Source: VRUE01 sp033856195
GTDB lineage: Bacteria; Actinomycetota; Thermoleophilia; Solirubrobacterales; 70-9
Assembly: GCA_033856195.1 (NCBI GenBank)
Contig: JAWVFL010000041.1
Coordinates: 15,187-79,186 of the forward strand
Direction: 5' to 3'
Length of the DNA stretch: 64,000 nt
Part shown: piece after piece, positions 8,721 through 17,158 of the stretch
How the letters are laid out: every line of letters starts with the position of its first letter
How positions within the stretch are numbered: position 1 is the first letter of the stretch
The notes under the pieces: model-generated
What the model was told of the DNA's origin: nothing
Database searches by the model: none
What the model saw: the letters and a program-made list of their open reading frames with translations, nothing else
Program-made: the position numbers and the translations under genes

Positions 8721-9947
8721 TCAGCTGGGCGGCGCGATCGGCGCCGCGGGGAGGTCGGCGTAGGAGTTGGCGCGGTAGGCCGCTGCCTGGACGCCGGAGG
8801 CGAAGGCGCCGGTGGCGCTGCTGGAGGTCTCGATCGGCCAGTCCATGCCGTCGTCGAAGGTGTCGAACCAGAGCATCGCGCGGATGTTGGGGAAGGCGGT
8901 GGGGATTTCTGCGAGCGCCTCGCTGATCCAGCTCGCCTTCGAGCCGCCGCTCTCGGTTGCGCCCATCTCGCCGATCATCAGCGGCTTACCGGGGGCGACC
9001 GTGTCGGTGATCTCGTGGTAGGTGGTGTTGTAGAGCTGCGAGAAGCTGGTCCAGCCGCCCTTGCTCGGGCCCCAGTTGTAGCCGTCGAGCCCGGTCCAGT
9101 CGACGTAGTCGGCGCCGGGGTAGTTCGAGGCGAGGCTGCTCTGCAGCTTGTGGCCCGGATCGACGTTCGGGCACCAGACCCAGGTGACGTTGTCGGCGCC
9201 GACCGCGCTGAAGACGTCGTGCACGTGGCGCCAGGCGGCGACGTACTCACCGGACTGGTTGCCGTTGACGCCCTCCGACCAGGGGAACCAGTTGCCGTTC
9301 ATCTCCCAGTTGAAGCGAAGGAAGAAGGGGTGCCCCCAGTCGCGAGCGTCTTCGGCGAATTCGCGGATGAAGGAGTCGTAGGTGCCGGCGATCACGTCGG
9401 AGAGCTGGAAGTTGGGCTCGTTGAGGTTGGACGGGATCGACTGCGAGCTCCAGCTGAAGACGGGGATCGAGCCGTGCTCGCGGATGTCTTCCATCACGTC
9501 GCCGGGGAACTTGTAGTACGAGCAATTCGAGCCGGAGCAGTTGGCGAAGGGGGCGAAGAAGTTGACCAGCGAGACGCCCTTACCGGCCATGCCCTCGAAG
9601 CTGGAGACGGCGCCCATGTCCCAAGGGGCCTGCTCGCCGGTGATCTGATCGCCGATCGTGGCGCCCCAGTAGAGCGGCGCGCCGGGGCCGCTCGACTGAG
9701 TGGCCTGGCAGCCACGCGAGCGACGGCGGATCAGCTGACGCCGCTGGTGGCGGGCCATCCTCTGAACCTGAGCGGCCGGGATGCGCTTGGCGCAGCGGTT
9801 CGGGGCGAGCTTGCGGGCCGTGCCGAGGCCGGTGCGAATGCTCTTCGCGTCCGCCTGCTCTGTGGCCAGGGCGAGCGAAGTGCCCATCAGCAGGGCAGCA
9901 AGGGAGACCAAAACGGCGAAGAGCGAGTGTCGGCGGGGGAGGGGCAC
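8721..9947 (-). CDS. secreted GH26-like glycoside hydrolase, paralogue 4
   Basis: 408 residues: signal peptide (LFAVLVSLAALLMGTSLALA), a basic linker to about 85, then the GH26-like domain from PLYWGATIGDQITG. Predicted acid/base Glu215 (RFNWEMNG) and nucleophile Glu327 (MIGEMGATE). The domain resembles paralogues 3 and 5 closely, in keeping with recent tandem duplication, whereas the N-terminal linkers share little. A perfect TTGGACGTTTGTCCAA palindrome lies 49 bp upstream. Expected to act outside the membrane on a beta-linked polysaccharide, perhaps the product of the adjacent exopolysaccharide locus (inference from position). Confidence 0.85.
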   Translation of the reverse strand: MPLPRRHSLFAVLVSLAALLMGTSLALATEQADAKSIRTGLGTARKLAPNRCAKRIPAAQVQRMARHQRRQLIRRRSRGCQATQSSGPGAPLYWGATIGDQITGEQAPWDMGAVSSFEGMAGKGVSLVNFFAPFANCSGSNCSYYKFPGDVMEDIREHGSIPVFSWSSQSIPSNLNEPNFQLSDVIAGTYDSFIREFAEDARDWGHPFFLRFNWEMNGNWFPWSEGVNGNQSGEYVAAWRHVHDVFSAVGADNVTWVWCPNVDPGHKLQSSLASNYPGADYVDWTGLDGYNWGPSKGGWTSFSQLYNTTYHEITDTVAPGKPLMIGEMGATESGGSKASWISEALAEIPTAFPNIRAMLWFDTFDDGMDWPIETSSSATGAFASGVQAAAYRANSYADLPAAPIAPPS

Positions 9948-9995
9948 CCCCAGCCATCGACGCCGTCCACGGTTATTTCAACTCTGCAAGATCTA

Positions 9996-10011
9996 TTGGA
10001 CGTTTGTCCAA
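9996..10011. promoter_or_regulatory. TTGGACGTTTGTCCAA palindrome upstream of GH26 paralogue 4
   Basis: The best copy of the shared site: six-base perfect arms TTGGAC/GTCCAA around GTTT, centred in the gap between paralogues 4 and 5, 49 bp before the start at 9947. The surroundings are AT-richer than the neighbouring genes, as expected for a promoter region. Confidence 0.65.
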
Positions 10012-10035
10012 TTGACCTTGACAAACGGCTTGATC

Positions 10036-11412
10036 TCAGCCCGTGGCCTTGATCGGGCCGAAGGCGAGCGAGCCGAACTGGTTGCCGGCGTAGGCCGAGT
10101 GCTGGATGCCAGAGGCGAAGGCGCTGGTGGCGCTGCTCGAGGTCTCGATCGGCCAGTCCATGCCGTCGTCGAACTGCTCGAACCAGAGCATGCCGCGGAT
10201 CTTCGGATAGCTGGCCGGGATCTTTGCCAGCGCGTCCTGGATCCAGGCGGCCTTGGAGCCGCCGTACTCGGTCGAGCCGATCTCGCTGATCATCAGCGGC
10301 TTGGAGGGGGCGATCGAGCCGGTGATCCTGTCGTAGGTCGACCTGTAGAGCTGGTCGAAGCTGCGCCAGCGGTCGGGCTTGGCCGGGTTGGTGCCCCAGT
10401 TGTAGCCGTCGAGACCGGTCCAGTCGACGTAGGCATCGCCGGGGTACTGGCTGGCGAGGTTGAGAAAGATGTTGTCCGGATCGATGTTGGGGCACCAGAT
10501 CCAGGTCGCGTTGTCGGCGCCGACCGCGGTGAAGATGTCGTGCACGTGGCGCCAGGCGGTGACGAATTCACCCGATTTGTTGCCGTTGACGCCCTCTGAC
10601 CAGGGGAACCAGCGACCGTTCATCTCCCAGTTGAAGCGCAGGAAGAAGGGATGGCCCCAGGCCTTGGCGGCTTCGGCGAATTTGCGGATGTAGGAGTCAT
10701 AGGTGCCGGCGATCACGTCGGAGAGCTGGAAGTTGGGCTCGTTGGCGGTCGAGGGGATCGACTGCGAGGCCCAGCTGTAGGAGGGGATCGAGCCGTGCGA
10801 GCGGATCGTGTTCATCTCGTTGACGGGGAAGTTGTAGAAGCTGCAGGAGCCGCCCGAGGTTGGACAGTTGGCGAAGGGAGCGGAGAAGTTGATGATCGAG
10901 AGCTTCTTGCCGGCCATTTCCTCGAACTTGCTGGCGGCGCCCATTTCCCAGGGTGGCTGGTCGCCGGTCAGCTGCTTGCCGATCCAGGCTCCCCAGTAGA
11001 TCGAGGAGGCGGCGGGAGCCGGAGTCGGAGCAGGCGCAGGGGTTGGCGCGGGAGTGGGTGCCGGGGTCGGAGCAGGAGCCGGTTCTTCGGGGGCCGGAGC
11101 CGGAGCGGGGGTTGGGGTCGGAGGGGGTGTGGGCGCCGGAGTCGGAGTGGGCGTCGGGCTGGGCGATGGAGCCGGCGCTTCGGGACTCTTGTGCCCCTTG
11201 CGCCGCTCGTCGCGTACCCGGCGGGCCCGCGATGCAGATGCGCGACGGCACGACCCGCCTTGGGCCTCGGCGGCGCGGGCCTGCTTGCAGACGGAGGCAG
11301 CTTGCGGTGTGGCTTGGGCGGCGCCGGCGGGGGCGACCGAGAGTGCGAAGGTTGCGAGAAGGGAGGCGAGCCCGAGGAGGGGGAGGCGGCTGTCGGAAAG
11401 TAGTGCGGCCAT
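10036..11412 (-). CDS. secreted GH26-like glycoside hydrolase, paralogue 5, with Pro-rich linker
   Basis: 458 residues. Signal peptide at about 8-32, a basic segment to about 75, then a ~57-residue Pro/Ala/Thr linker of PTPAP-type repeats (about 80-137), then the GH26-like domain from SIYWGAWIGKQLTG. Predicted acid/base Glu263 (RFNWEMNG) and nucleophile Glu377 (MISEIGS). PT-rich linkers usually join a catalytic domain to a binding or anchoring module; here only a basic N-terminal part precedes it, so anchoring to an acidic wall polymer is possible. A GGACGTTTGTCC palindrome lies 56 bp upstream. First gene of the five-paralogue array. Confidence 0.86.
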   Translation of the reverse strand: MAALLSDSRLPLLGLASLLATFALSVAPAGAAQATPQAASVCKQARAAEAQGGSCRRASASRARRVRDERRKGHKSPEAPAPSPSPTPTPTPAPTPPPTPTPAPAPAPEEPAPAPTPAPTPAPTPAPAPTPAPAASSIYWGAWIGKQLTGDQPPWEMGAASKFEEMAGKKLSIINFSAPFANCPTSGGSCSFYNFPVNEMNTIRSHGSIPSYSWASQSIPSTANEPNFQLSDVIAGTYDSYIRKFAEAAKAWGHPFFLRFNWEMNGRWFPWSEGVNGNKSGEFVTAWRHVHDIFTAVGADNATWIWCPNIDPDNIFLNLASQYPGDAYVDWTGLDGYNWGTNPAKPDRWRSFDQLYRSTYDRITGSIAPSKPLMISEIGSTEYGGSKAAWIQDALAKIPASYPKIRGMLWFEQFDDGMDWPIETSSSATSAFASGIQHSAYAGNQFGSLAFGPIKATG

Positions 11413-11467
11413 GGACAGGGGTGATCGACCCCTGTGCGCGGCCCTTCAATTGCCTATGCATTGGTTT

Positions 11468-11479
11468 GGACGTTTGTCC
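11468..11479. promoter_or_regulatory. GGACGTTTGTCC palindrome upstream of GH26 paralogue 5
   Basis: Perfect GGAC/GTCC arms around GTTT, 56 bp before the start at 11412. The same motif recurs before paralogues 3 and 4 and, less exactly, before the collagen-like and CAP genes. Confidence 0.62.
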
Positions 11480-11491
11480 CGGTTGGGCTGC

Positions 11492-13588
11492 TCAGGCCAG
11501 CGAGCGGTAGAGCGCCAGCAGCTCTGCTGCGCACTCGTCCCAGGAAGTCAGCTCGGGCCGCTTCGTCTGCGGCGGCTTGCCCAGCTCCTCGATCACGGCT
11601 TCGCCAACTCCCTCGGCGCTTTCGTCGAGCGGGATCGCGCGCGCGAAACCGTCGGCGGCGAGCTCAGCGAGGCCGCTTGCGTCGGCGACCAGGAGCCGCC
11701 GGCCGGCCGCCGCGGCCTCCAGCGCGACCAGCGGGTGGGTCTCGAAATCGCTGAGCAGGACGACCAGGGAAATCCTCTGCAAGAGCTCTGCCATCGCCGT
11801 CGGCTGGTCGGGGGGAGTGCTGGTGAACTCGACGTTTTCCCCGATTCCAAGCGCCGTCGCCTGCTTGCGCAGCTCCGCTTCGTAGGGCCCGGTGCCGACG
11901 ATCAGCAGCTTCGCCTCGGGCTCGCGCTTCAGTACGTAGGGGAAGGCGTCGATCACGCGGTGGTGACCCTTGTAGCGCTCCAACCTGCCGATCGAGGCGA
12001 TCGCCGGCGGGCCCTGCGGCCGGCCGTTGGCGCCGGCCGAGTCGGAGAAGGCGAGGTCGGTGCCGTTGGGGATCAGCGCGAACTTCTCCGCCGGCAGGTC
12101 CAGCTCGCCGCCGTACTGCTCGATCTCGAAACGGGCGACAGCGACGAGGCGCTCGGCGCGCGCGAGCAGCGGGCGCAGGAGGAAGCGCTGCAGGCCGCGG
12201 ACCTTGTTGCGGGCCTCCGAGGAGTGGCCGCCGCCGTGGAAGGTGACCACGTAGGGAATGCCGAGCGTGAGCGCCCGCAGCATGGCCAGCGGGGCCACGA
12301 AGGTGTGGTAGGACTGGACGTGGATGACGTCCCAGGGCCGGCGCGACATCTCGCGCCAGATCCGCGGCGCCAGGCACCAGTCCCGGTTGGCGGGCCAGGC
12401 GCGGACGGTGCGGATCGTGACGCCCTCGCGCTCCTCCTCCTGCAGGGCGGGGCCGCCCGGCTCGGTGCAGAGCACCTCGACCTCGGCCCCTGCCGCGGCG
12501 GCGCGGCGGCTGACTTCCATCACGTGCCGCTCGACGCCGCCTTGGGAGAGCGGGCTGCGCGGCGTGACCATCAGCACGCGGGGGCTGCCGCCGCCATCCG
12601 CCTTGGCCTCCTCTTCGGCGCGGCGGCGTTCGAGCCGGCGCCGCTCGCGGCCGGCCGCGAGGTAGCCGGCGGTGGTCGTGAAGAGGCCGGTGACGATCAT
12701 CGCCGCGCGGGCGAGGCCGCCACCGTCGCCGCGGAAGGCGTCGCCGATGCCGCGCAGCACGCCGAGTGGCAGGGTGCGGCGCACGTAGGAGCGCTCCGCT
12801 TCCAGGCCGGAGTCGCTGCCGACGAGACCGGCCAGGACCGCCTTCGAGCGTCCCTCGCCGCGGCAGCGCGAGGTGAAGTAGCTGCGGGTGCCGCGGCTGG
12901 CAGGGACGAAGTGATCTACCGCGGCGGCCGGGTCATAGAGGATCTGCGCCTCGGGCCAGCGCTGGCCGACGCGAATGCAGAGGTCGGTCTCCTCGCAGCC
13001 CGCCGGGATCGTGCCCACCCGGCCGAGCTCGTGGCGGAAGGCGCCGACCTCTTCGAGCGCCTCACGGCGGAAGGACATGTTGGCGCCGACCAGGTTGCGC
13101 ACCGCTTCGCGTTCTTGCGGCATGCCCGAGTGGGTGCAGCCGACGACCCAGTCGAACTCGGGCGGGAACCAGCCCGGCTTGCCCTCGACCCAGGCTGGGC
13201 GAACGGCACCGCCTGCACCGAGGACGTTGGGGTCGCGGTAGGCCTCGCCAAGACGCTCCAACCAGTCCGGCGCCGCGACCGCATCGTCGTCGAGAAAGGC
13301 GATCGCCTCGCCGCTGCACTCGGCGACACCGCTGTTGCGCGCCCCCGAAAGTCCCTGCTCCTCTCGGTTCTCGACCAGGCGGACGTCGGGCCAGCGGCGT
13401 CGCGCCTCGGCGAGCAGCTCGGGCGAGTGGTCGACGCTCAGCACGATCTCGTGCGCGGGAGACGACTGGCCGCGGACCGACTCGATCGCCTGCGAGAGTA
13501 CGTCGAGCCGATCGAGCGTGTAGGCGCAGATCAGCACCGAAATCGAAGGCGATCTGGAATCGACTTGATGCGCAGAGGGGGCGGCCAC
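11492..13588 (-). CDS. bifunctional glycosyltransferase, GT2 + GT4 fusion
   Basis: 698 residues from GTG at 13588. The N-terminal GT-A domain (about 15-290) opens with SISVLICAYTLDRLDVL and has the metal/nucleotide motif AFLDDDAV (about 97-104). A charged linker (RRRLERRRAEEEAKA, about 310-325) leads to a GT-B domain of family GT4 (about 335-698): RVLMVTPRSPLSQGGVERHV, VTFHGGGHSS, SIGRLERYKGHHRVIDAF and a closing VALEAAAAGRR acceptor/donor motif. Such fusions usually add two successive sugars to a lipid-linked repeat unit in the cytoplasm. It starts back to back with the plus-strand GT4 gene, so the two probably share a short divergent promoter region. Confidence 0.88.
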   Translation of the reverse strand: MAAPSAHQVDSRSPSISVLICAYTLDRLDVLSQAIESVRGQSSPAHEIVLSVDHSPELLAEARRRWPDVRLVENREEQGLSGARNSGVAECSGEAIAFLDDDAVAAPDWLERLGEAYRDPNVLGAGGAVRPAWVEGKPGWFPPEFDWVVGCTHSGMPQEREAVRNLVGANMSFRREALEEVGAFRHELGRVGTIPAGCEETDLCIRVGQRWPEAQILYDPAAAVDHFVPASRGTRSYFTSRCRGEGRSKAVLAGLVGSDSGLEAERSYVRRTLPLGVLRGIGDAFRGDGGGLARAAMIVTGLFTTTAGYLAAGRERRRLERRRAEEEAKADGGGSPRVLMVTPRSPLSQGGVERHVMEVSRRAAAAGAEVEVLCTEPGGPALQEEEREGVTIRTVRAWPANRDWCLAPRIWREMSRRPWDVIHVQSYHTFVAPLAMLRALTLGIPYVVTFHGGGHSSEARNKVRGLQRFLLRPLLARAERLVAVARFEIEQYGGELDLPAEKFALIPNGTDLAFSDSAGANGRPQGPPAIASIGRLERYKGHHRVIDAFPYVLKREPEAKLLIVGTGPYEAELRKQATALGIGENVEFTSTPPDQPTAMAELLQRISLVVLLSDFETHPLVALEAAAAGRRLLVADASGLAELAADGFARAIPLDESAEGVGEAVIEELGKPPQTKRPELTSWDECAAELLALYRSLA

Positions 13589-13635
13589 GAGGCGATTCTG
13601 GCATGCAGGTGGGGACGCTACGATCGGCGGAGTCG

Positions 13636-14874
13636 ATGCGGATCCTGATGCTCGCCCAGTCCTATGCGCCGATCGTCGGCGGCGTCGAGCGGGTGGTCGA
13701 GGACCTCAGCGTCGAGCTTGCGGCCCGCGGCCATCAGGTCTCGGTGGCGACACTGCACCAGCCCAAGCGTGAGGTGGAATCGAGCCAGGGCGGGATAACC
13801 GTTCACGCGCTCGGCAGCTCCACCTACCGGATGCCGGGGATCCGGCTCGACAGCGAGCGCCGCCACGCGCCTCCTGCCCCGGACCCCGAGACCGTGCTCG
13901 CGCTGCGCCGCCTGCTGCGCCGCGAGCGGCCCGACGTCGTCCACGCCCACAACTGGCTGTTGCATTCCTACCTGCCGCTCGATCGCCGCAGCGGCCCCGC
14001 CCTGGTGCTCTCCATGCACGACTACGGGCTCGTCTGCGCTACCAAGCGCTTCCTCAACCGTGGCGCGCCCTGCAGCGGGCCGGGTCCGCTGAAGTGCGTC
14101 CGCTGCGCGGGGGACTACTACAGCCCCGTCAAGGGCGCCGGGGTTGCCATTCTCACTCGACTCTCCGAGGGGCGGGTACGACGTCACGTCGACGTCTTCC
14201 TGCCGGTCAGCGAGGCCGTGCGCCAGCGTTGTGGCCTGACGGACTCCGATCGCTGCCGGGTCGTGCCGAACCTGATCCGCGAGCTGCCGACGCCGCTTCC
14301 GGCAGGGGACCCACGCCTGGCCAGCCTGCCCAGCGAGCCGTTCATCCTCTACTTCGGCGACGTCACCCTCGACAAGGGCGGCGGCGTGCTCGCCGATGCC
14401 TACCGCGGGCTGCAAAACCCACCGCCGCTGGTGCTCGTCGGCCGCTGCTTCCTCGAGGAGGTGGCGAGCCTGCTGGGCGTGGTGGCCCTGGGCCCGATGC
14501 CCCACCGCTACGCGATCGAGGTGCTGCGGCGCTCGCTCTTCACGGTCGCGCCTTCGGTCCTGCCCGAGACCTTCGGCCTGGCGGCGCTGGAGACGGCCGC
14601 CGCGGGAAAGCCGATCGTCGCCTCCGACATCGGCGGGCTGAGCGAGGTCGTCCTCGACGGTGAGACAGGACTGCTCGTGCCGGGCGGAGATTCCGGGGCC
14701 CTGCGAGTGGCGATGGAGCGGCTGCTCGGCGATGCCGGCTTGCGCGAGCGCCTCGGCGTGGCAGCGCGTGGCCGGGCGGCCGAGTTCGCGCCGGCGACGG
14801 TCGTACCGCAGTTCGAGCAGGCCTACGAGGCCGCGATCGCGACCCGGCAGGCCCGGACCCGCGCGGCAGGGTAG
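13636..14874 (+). CDS. GT4 glycosyltransferase with Cys cluster
   Basis: 412 residues from the ATG at 13636, chosen because it begins with the family's usual MRILMLAQSYAPIVGGVERVV; an ATG at 13603 would leave only 14 bases to the divergent gene. GT-B fold: N-terminal glycine-rich loop, HAHNW near 105, C-terminal PETFGLAALETAAAGKP (E-x7-E) for nucleotide-sugar binding. An unusual Cys cluster (134, 146, 154, 157; the last pair as CVRC) follows SMHDYGLVCATKR; the gene at 26650-27894 has the same four cysteines at the same positions. Works in the cytoplasm on exopolysaccharide repeat units. The flippase gene follows after six bases. Confidence 0.87.
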   Translation: MRILMLAQSYAPIVGGVERVVEDLSVELAARGHQVSVATLHQPKREVESSQGGITVHALGSSTYRMPGIRLDSERRHAPPAPDPETVLALRRLLRRERPDVVHAHNWLLHSYLPLDRRSGPALVLSMHDYGLVCATKRFLNRGAPCSGPGPLKCVRCAGDYYSPVKGAGVAILTRLSEGRVRRHVDVFLPVSEAVRQRCGLTDSDRCRVVPNLIRELPTPLPAGDPRLASLPSEPFILYFGDVTLDKGGGVLADAYRGLQNPPPLVLVGRCFLEEVASLLGVVALGPMPHRYAIEVLRRSLFTVAPSVLPETFGLAALETAAAGKPIVASDIGGLSEVVLDGETGLLVPGGDSGALRVAMERLLGDAGLRERLGVAARGRAAEFAPATVVPQFEQAYEAAIATRQARTRAAG

Positions 14875-14880
14875 GGCGAC

Positions 14881-16191
14881 ATGGCAGCCCCCGAATCCGC
14901 CCTGACCGGTCGCGGCCGCCTGCGCGAGCACCTCAGCGATCCGCTCTACCGCACCGGCTACTACCTGATCCTCGGCACCGGTGTGACCAGCCTGCTCGGC
15001 GTCGGCTTCTGGGCGCTCGCCGCCCACTCCTACAGCGCCCGCGTGGTCGGCCTCAACGCGGCGGCGATCTCGGCGATGACCCTGGTCGCCGAAGCCTGCA
15101 CCCTCGGCCTCTCGGCGGTGCTGGTCCGCTACCTGCCCGTCGCCGGTGGCTCGACCCGCCGTCTGGTCAGCCGCAGCTACGCGGTGACGATCTCGCTGGC
15201 GCTCGCCTTTGGCCTGCTCGCTGCGCTGACCAGCAGTGTCTGGTCGCCGGAGCTGAGCTTCCTCTCCGGCGGTGGTTGGCTGCTCGGCTTCGTCCTCGCC
15301 ACCGGTGCGACGACCGTCTTCACCCTCCAGGACAGCGTCCTCACCGGCCTCAGGGCGGCGAAGTGGATCCCTTTGGAGAACTCGCTCTACGCCCTGGCAA
15401 AGCTGCTGCTGCTGGTCGTGCTGGCGAGCACGCTGACCGGGTCGGGGCCATTCGTCGCCTGGACGGCGCCGCTTGTCTTCGCCGTCGTGATCGTCAACTA
15501 CCTAATCTTCAAGCGGTTGATCCCGGCCTCGCCGCGAGAGGGCACGCTCGACCGCGGCAAGCTGCTCTCGATGGCGACCGGCAACTACGCCGGCAAGCTC
15601 TTCACCCTCGCCGGCAACCTCTACATGCCGATCCTCGTCGCCAACCAGGTCAGCGCCGCCGATGCCGCCTACTTCTTCGTGCCCTGGATGGTCTCGCTGG
15701 CGATCGAGCTGGTCGCCCTCAACGTGATGACCTCGCTCACGGTCGAGGCGGCGAGCGACATGGAGCGCCTGCGCGAGCTCTCGCGGCGGGCACTGGGGCA
15801 GACGCTGCGCCTGGTCATCCCGATCGCCGCCCTGGCGGCGATCGTCGCGCCCTGGGCGCTGCTTGTCTTCGGCGGCGACTACGCCGACGAAGGCGCCTCG
15901 CTGCTGCGCCTGCTGGCCTTGGGAATGGTCCCCAACGTGATCGTCACCCTGGGGATCAGCGTCGCCCGGATCGAACACCGTGGCCGCATCGTCGTCGCCG
16001 TCCAGGGCGCCCACTGCGTCGCCGTCCTCGGCCTCAGCGCCCTGCTCCTGCCCAGCCTCGGCATCGACGCCGTCGGCTACGTCTGGACCGCCAGTCAAAC
16101 AGCCCTGGCCCTGGCGCTCTTGGCAACCCTCCTCCGCCCGGTCCTCTTCCGAACTGCATCAAATTCCCGGTCTGCTGGGCCGGAAATTTGA
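14881..16191 (+). CDS. Wzx-type polysaccharide flippase (MOP superfamily)
   Basis: 436 residues with about twelve hydrophobic segments across the whole length, typical for O-antigen/teichoic-acid flippases (usual 400-500). The N-terminus is short and cytosolic, then YRTGYYLILGTGVTSLLGVGFWALAAHSYS. Would turn undecaprenyl-linked units across the membrane. Six bases separate it from the upstream GT4, so they form one operon. Its last eleven codons and the TGA stop are supplied by the hairpin repeat at 16150-16200, so the C-terminal SNSRSAGPEI is encoded by the repeat and unlikely to be functional. Converges on the GT2 gene downstream. Confidence 0.88.
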   Translation: MAAPESALTGRGRLREHLSDPLYRTGYYLILGTGVTSLLGVGFWALAAHSYSARVVGLNAAAISAMTLVAEACTLGLSAVLVRYLPVAGGSTRRLVSRSYAVTISLALAFGLLAALTSSVWSPELSFLSGGGWLLGFVLATGATTVFTLQDSVLTGLRAAKWIPLENSLYALAKLLLLVVLASTLTGSGPFVAWTAPLVFAVVIVNYLIFKRLIPASPREGTLDRGKLLSMATGNYAGKLFTLAGNLYMPILVANQVSAADAAYFFVPWMVSLAIELVALNVMTSLTVEAASDMERLRELSRRALGQTLRLVIPIAALAAIVAPWALLVFGGDYADEGASLLRLLALGMVPNVIVTLGISVARIEHRGRIVVAVQGAHCVAVLGLSALLLPSLGIDAVGYVWTASQTALALALLATLLRPVLFRTASNSRSAGPEI

Positions 16192-16200
16192 TGCAGTTCG
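16150..16200. repeat. palindromic hairpin repeat, copy A
   Basis: 21-base arms starting CGAACTGCATCAAAT with one mismatch, nine-base loop. It overlaps the 3' end and stop of the flippase gene and sits at the convergent junction with the minus-strand GT2 gene. Near-identical arms recur at 42813-42867 and 43771-43823. It could act as a bidirectional terminator, but the conserved sequence, not just structure, argues for a dispersed REP-like element. Confidence 0.85.
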
Positions 16201-16205
16201 AGTGG

Positions 16206-17156
16206 TTAGGCGGTGAGGCGGCGGTAGGCGACGGCGCCGCGGGCGGTAGCGCCGGGACCTAGGAGGCCGAGGAGGAGGGTGATCCAGGCGGCGGGGGCGA
16301 GTGGCTTGCGGCGCAGGGCGCGCAGGGAGTAGCGCAGGCCGAGGCGGCGCTTACCGAGGATGAAGGCTTGGGTGGCGCCGATGCGCAGCACGATCACGTA
16401 CTGGCCCGGCCCGTAGCGCAGCAGGGCCTCGCCGTGGCGCTCGAGCACGGTCTCGGCCATCCAGAGCATGTCCGGCGCCTCGCGCCGCAGGCGCGGGATC
16501 ACGTCGGTCGCGGCGGCGGCGCGCAGCCAGCTGTCGGGAGCGTCGGCATGGACCTTGGTCAGCACGTCCTCGACGCAGACGCTGGTCTCGCGCTCGGCCA
16601 GGTTGAGCTCGAAGAGCGTCTCCATCGCACCACGGTGACCGTCGATGTAGGGGGTGTCGGCAAAGACCGCGCGCTCGAGGCAGCGGGCGGCGTCGTTGCC
16701 GCCCTCAGCCTCGACCCAGCGGATGCGGCCCTCGTAGCCGTAGGGGCCGTCGGGGACGGAGCTCGGCGTGACGTGGCCGTCGTCGTGGATCTGGCGGCCG
16801 CGCAGCACGCGGACCCCGGGCGGCAATCCCTCGATCAGCTCATGCAGGCGCGCCAGCGCCCCGGGCATCAGCTCGTCGTCGCTGTCGACCACGACCACCC
16901 ACCCACCGAGGGCGTTGGTCGCTCCGGTGTGGCGAGCGGGATTGATGCCGCGGTTGGAGTCGTGGGCGACGAGGCGCAGGCGGGGATCGTCGTAGCGCTC
17001 GCGCAGAGCGGCCAGCGTGTCGTCACTGGAGCCGTCGTCGACGACGACGATCTCGAAGTCCTCGAAGCCCTGGGCCAGGCAGCTGTCTATGCAGCGGCAT
17101 ACGATCCGCGCGCGGTTGTACGTGGTGATCACGATGCTGAAGGTGGGATGTGACAT
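16206..17156 (-). CDS. GT2 family glycosyltransferase
   Basis: 316 residues. N-terminal GT-A domain: FSIVITTYNRARIVCRCIDSCL, EIVVVDDGSSDDT (about 35-47) and VVVVDSDDELMPG with the DxD-type motif near 95. The C-terminal third is less conserved and ends in a hydrophobic, possibly membrane-associated region (APAAWITLLLGLLGPGATA). No processive QxxRW signature was seen, so probably a single-sugar transferase. It lies alone on the minus strand between two plus-strand units and overlaps or abuts the start of the divergent deacetylase gene. Confidence 0.85.
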   Translation of the reverse strand: MSHPTFSIVITTYNRARIVCRCIDSCLAQGFEDFEIVVVDDGSSDDTLAALRERYDDPRLRLVAHDSNRGINPARHTGATNALGGWVVVVDSDDELMPGALARLHELIEGLPPGVRVLRGRQIHDDGHVTPSSVPDGPYGYEGRIRWVEAEGGNDAARCLERAVFADTPYIDGHRGAMETLFELNLAERETSVCVEDVLTKVHADAPDSWLRAAAATDVIPRLRREAPDMLWMAETVLERHGEALLRYGPGQYVIVLRIGATQAFILGKRRLGLRYSLRALRRKPLAPAAWITLLLGLLGPGATARGAVAYRRLTA

Positions 17157-17158
17157 CT

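Noticed and set aside
11054..13648. 864-codon open frame on the plus strand
   Set aside because: It lies opposite GH26 paralogue 5 and the GT2-GT4 fusion, both with clear domains; long antisense frames are expected in such high-GC DNA and the translation is low-complexity Arg/Ala/Gly.
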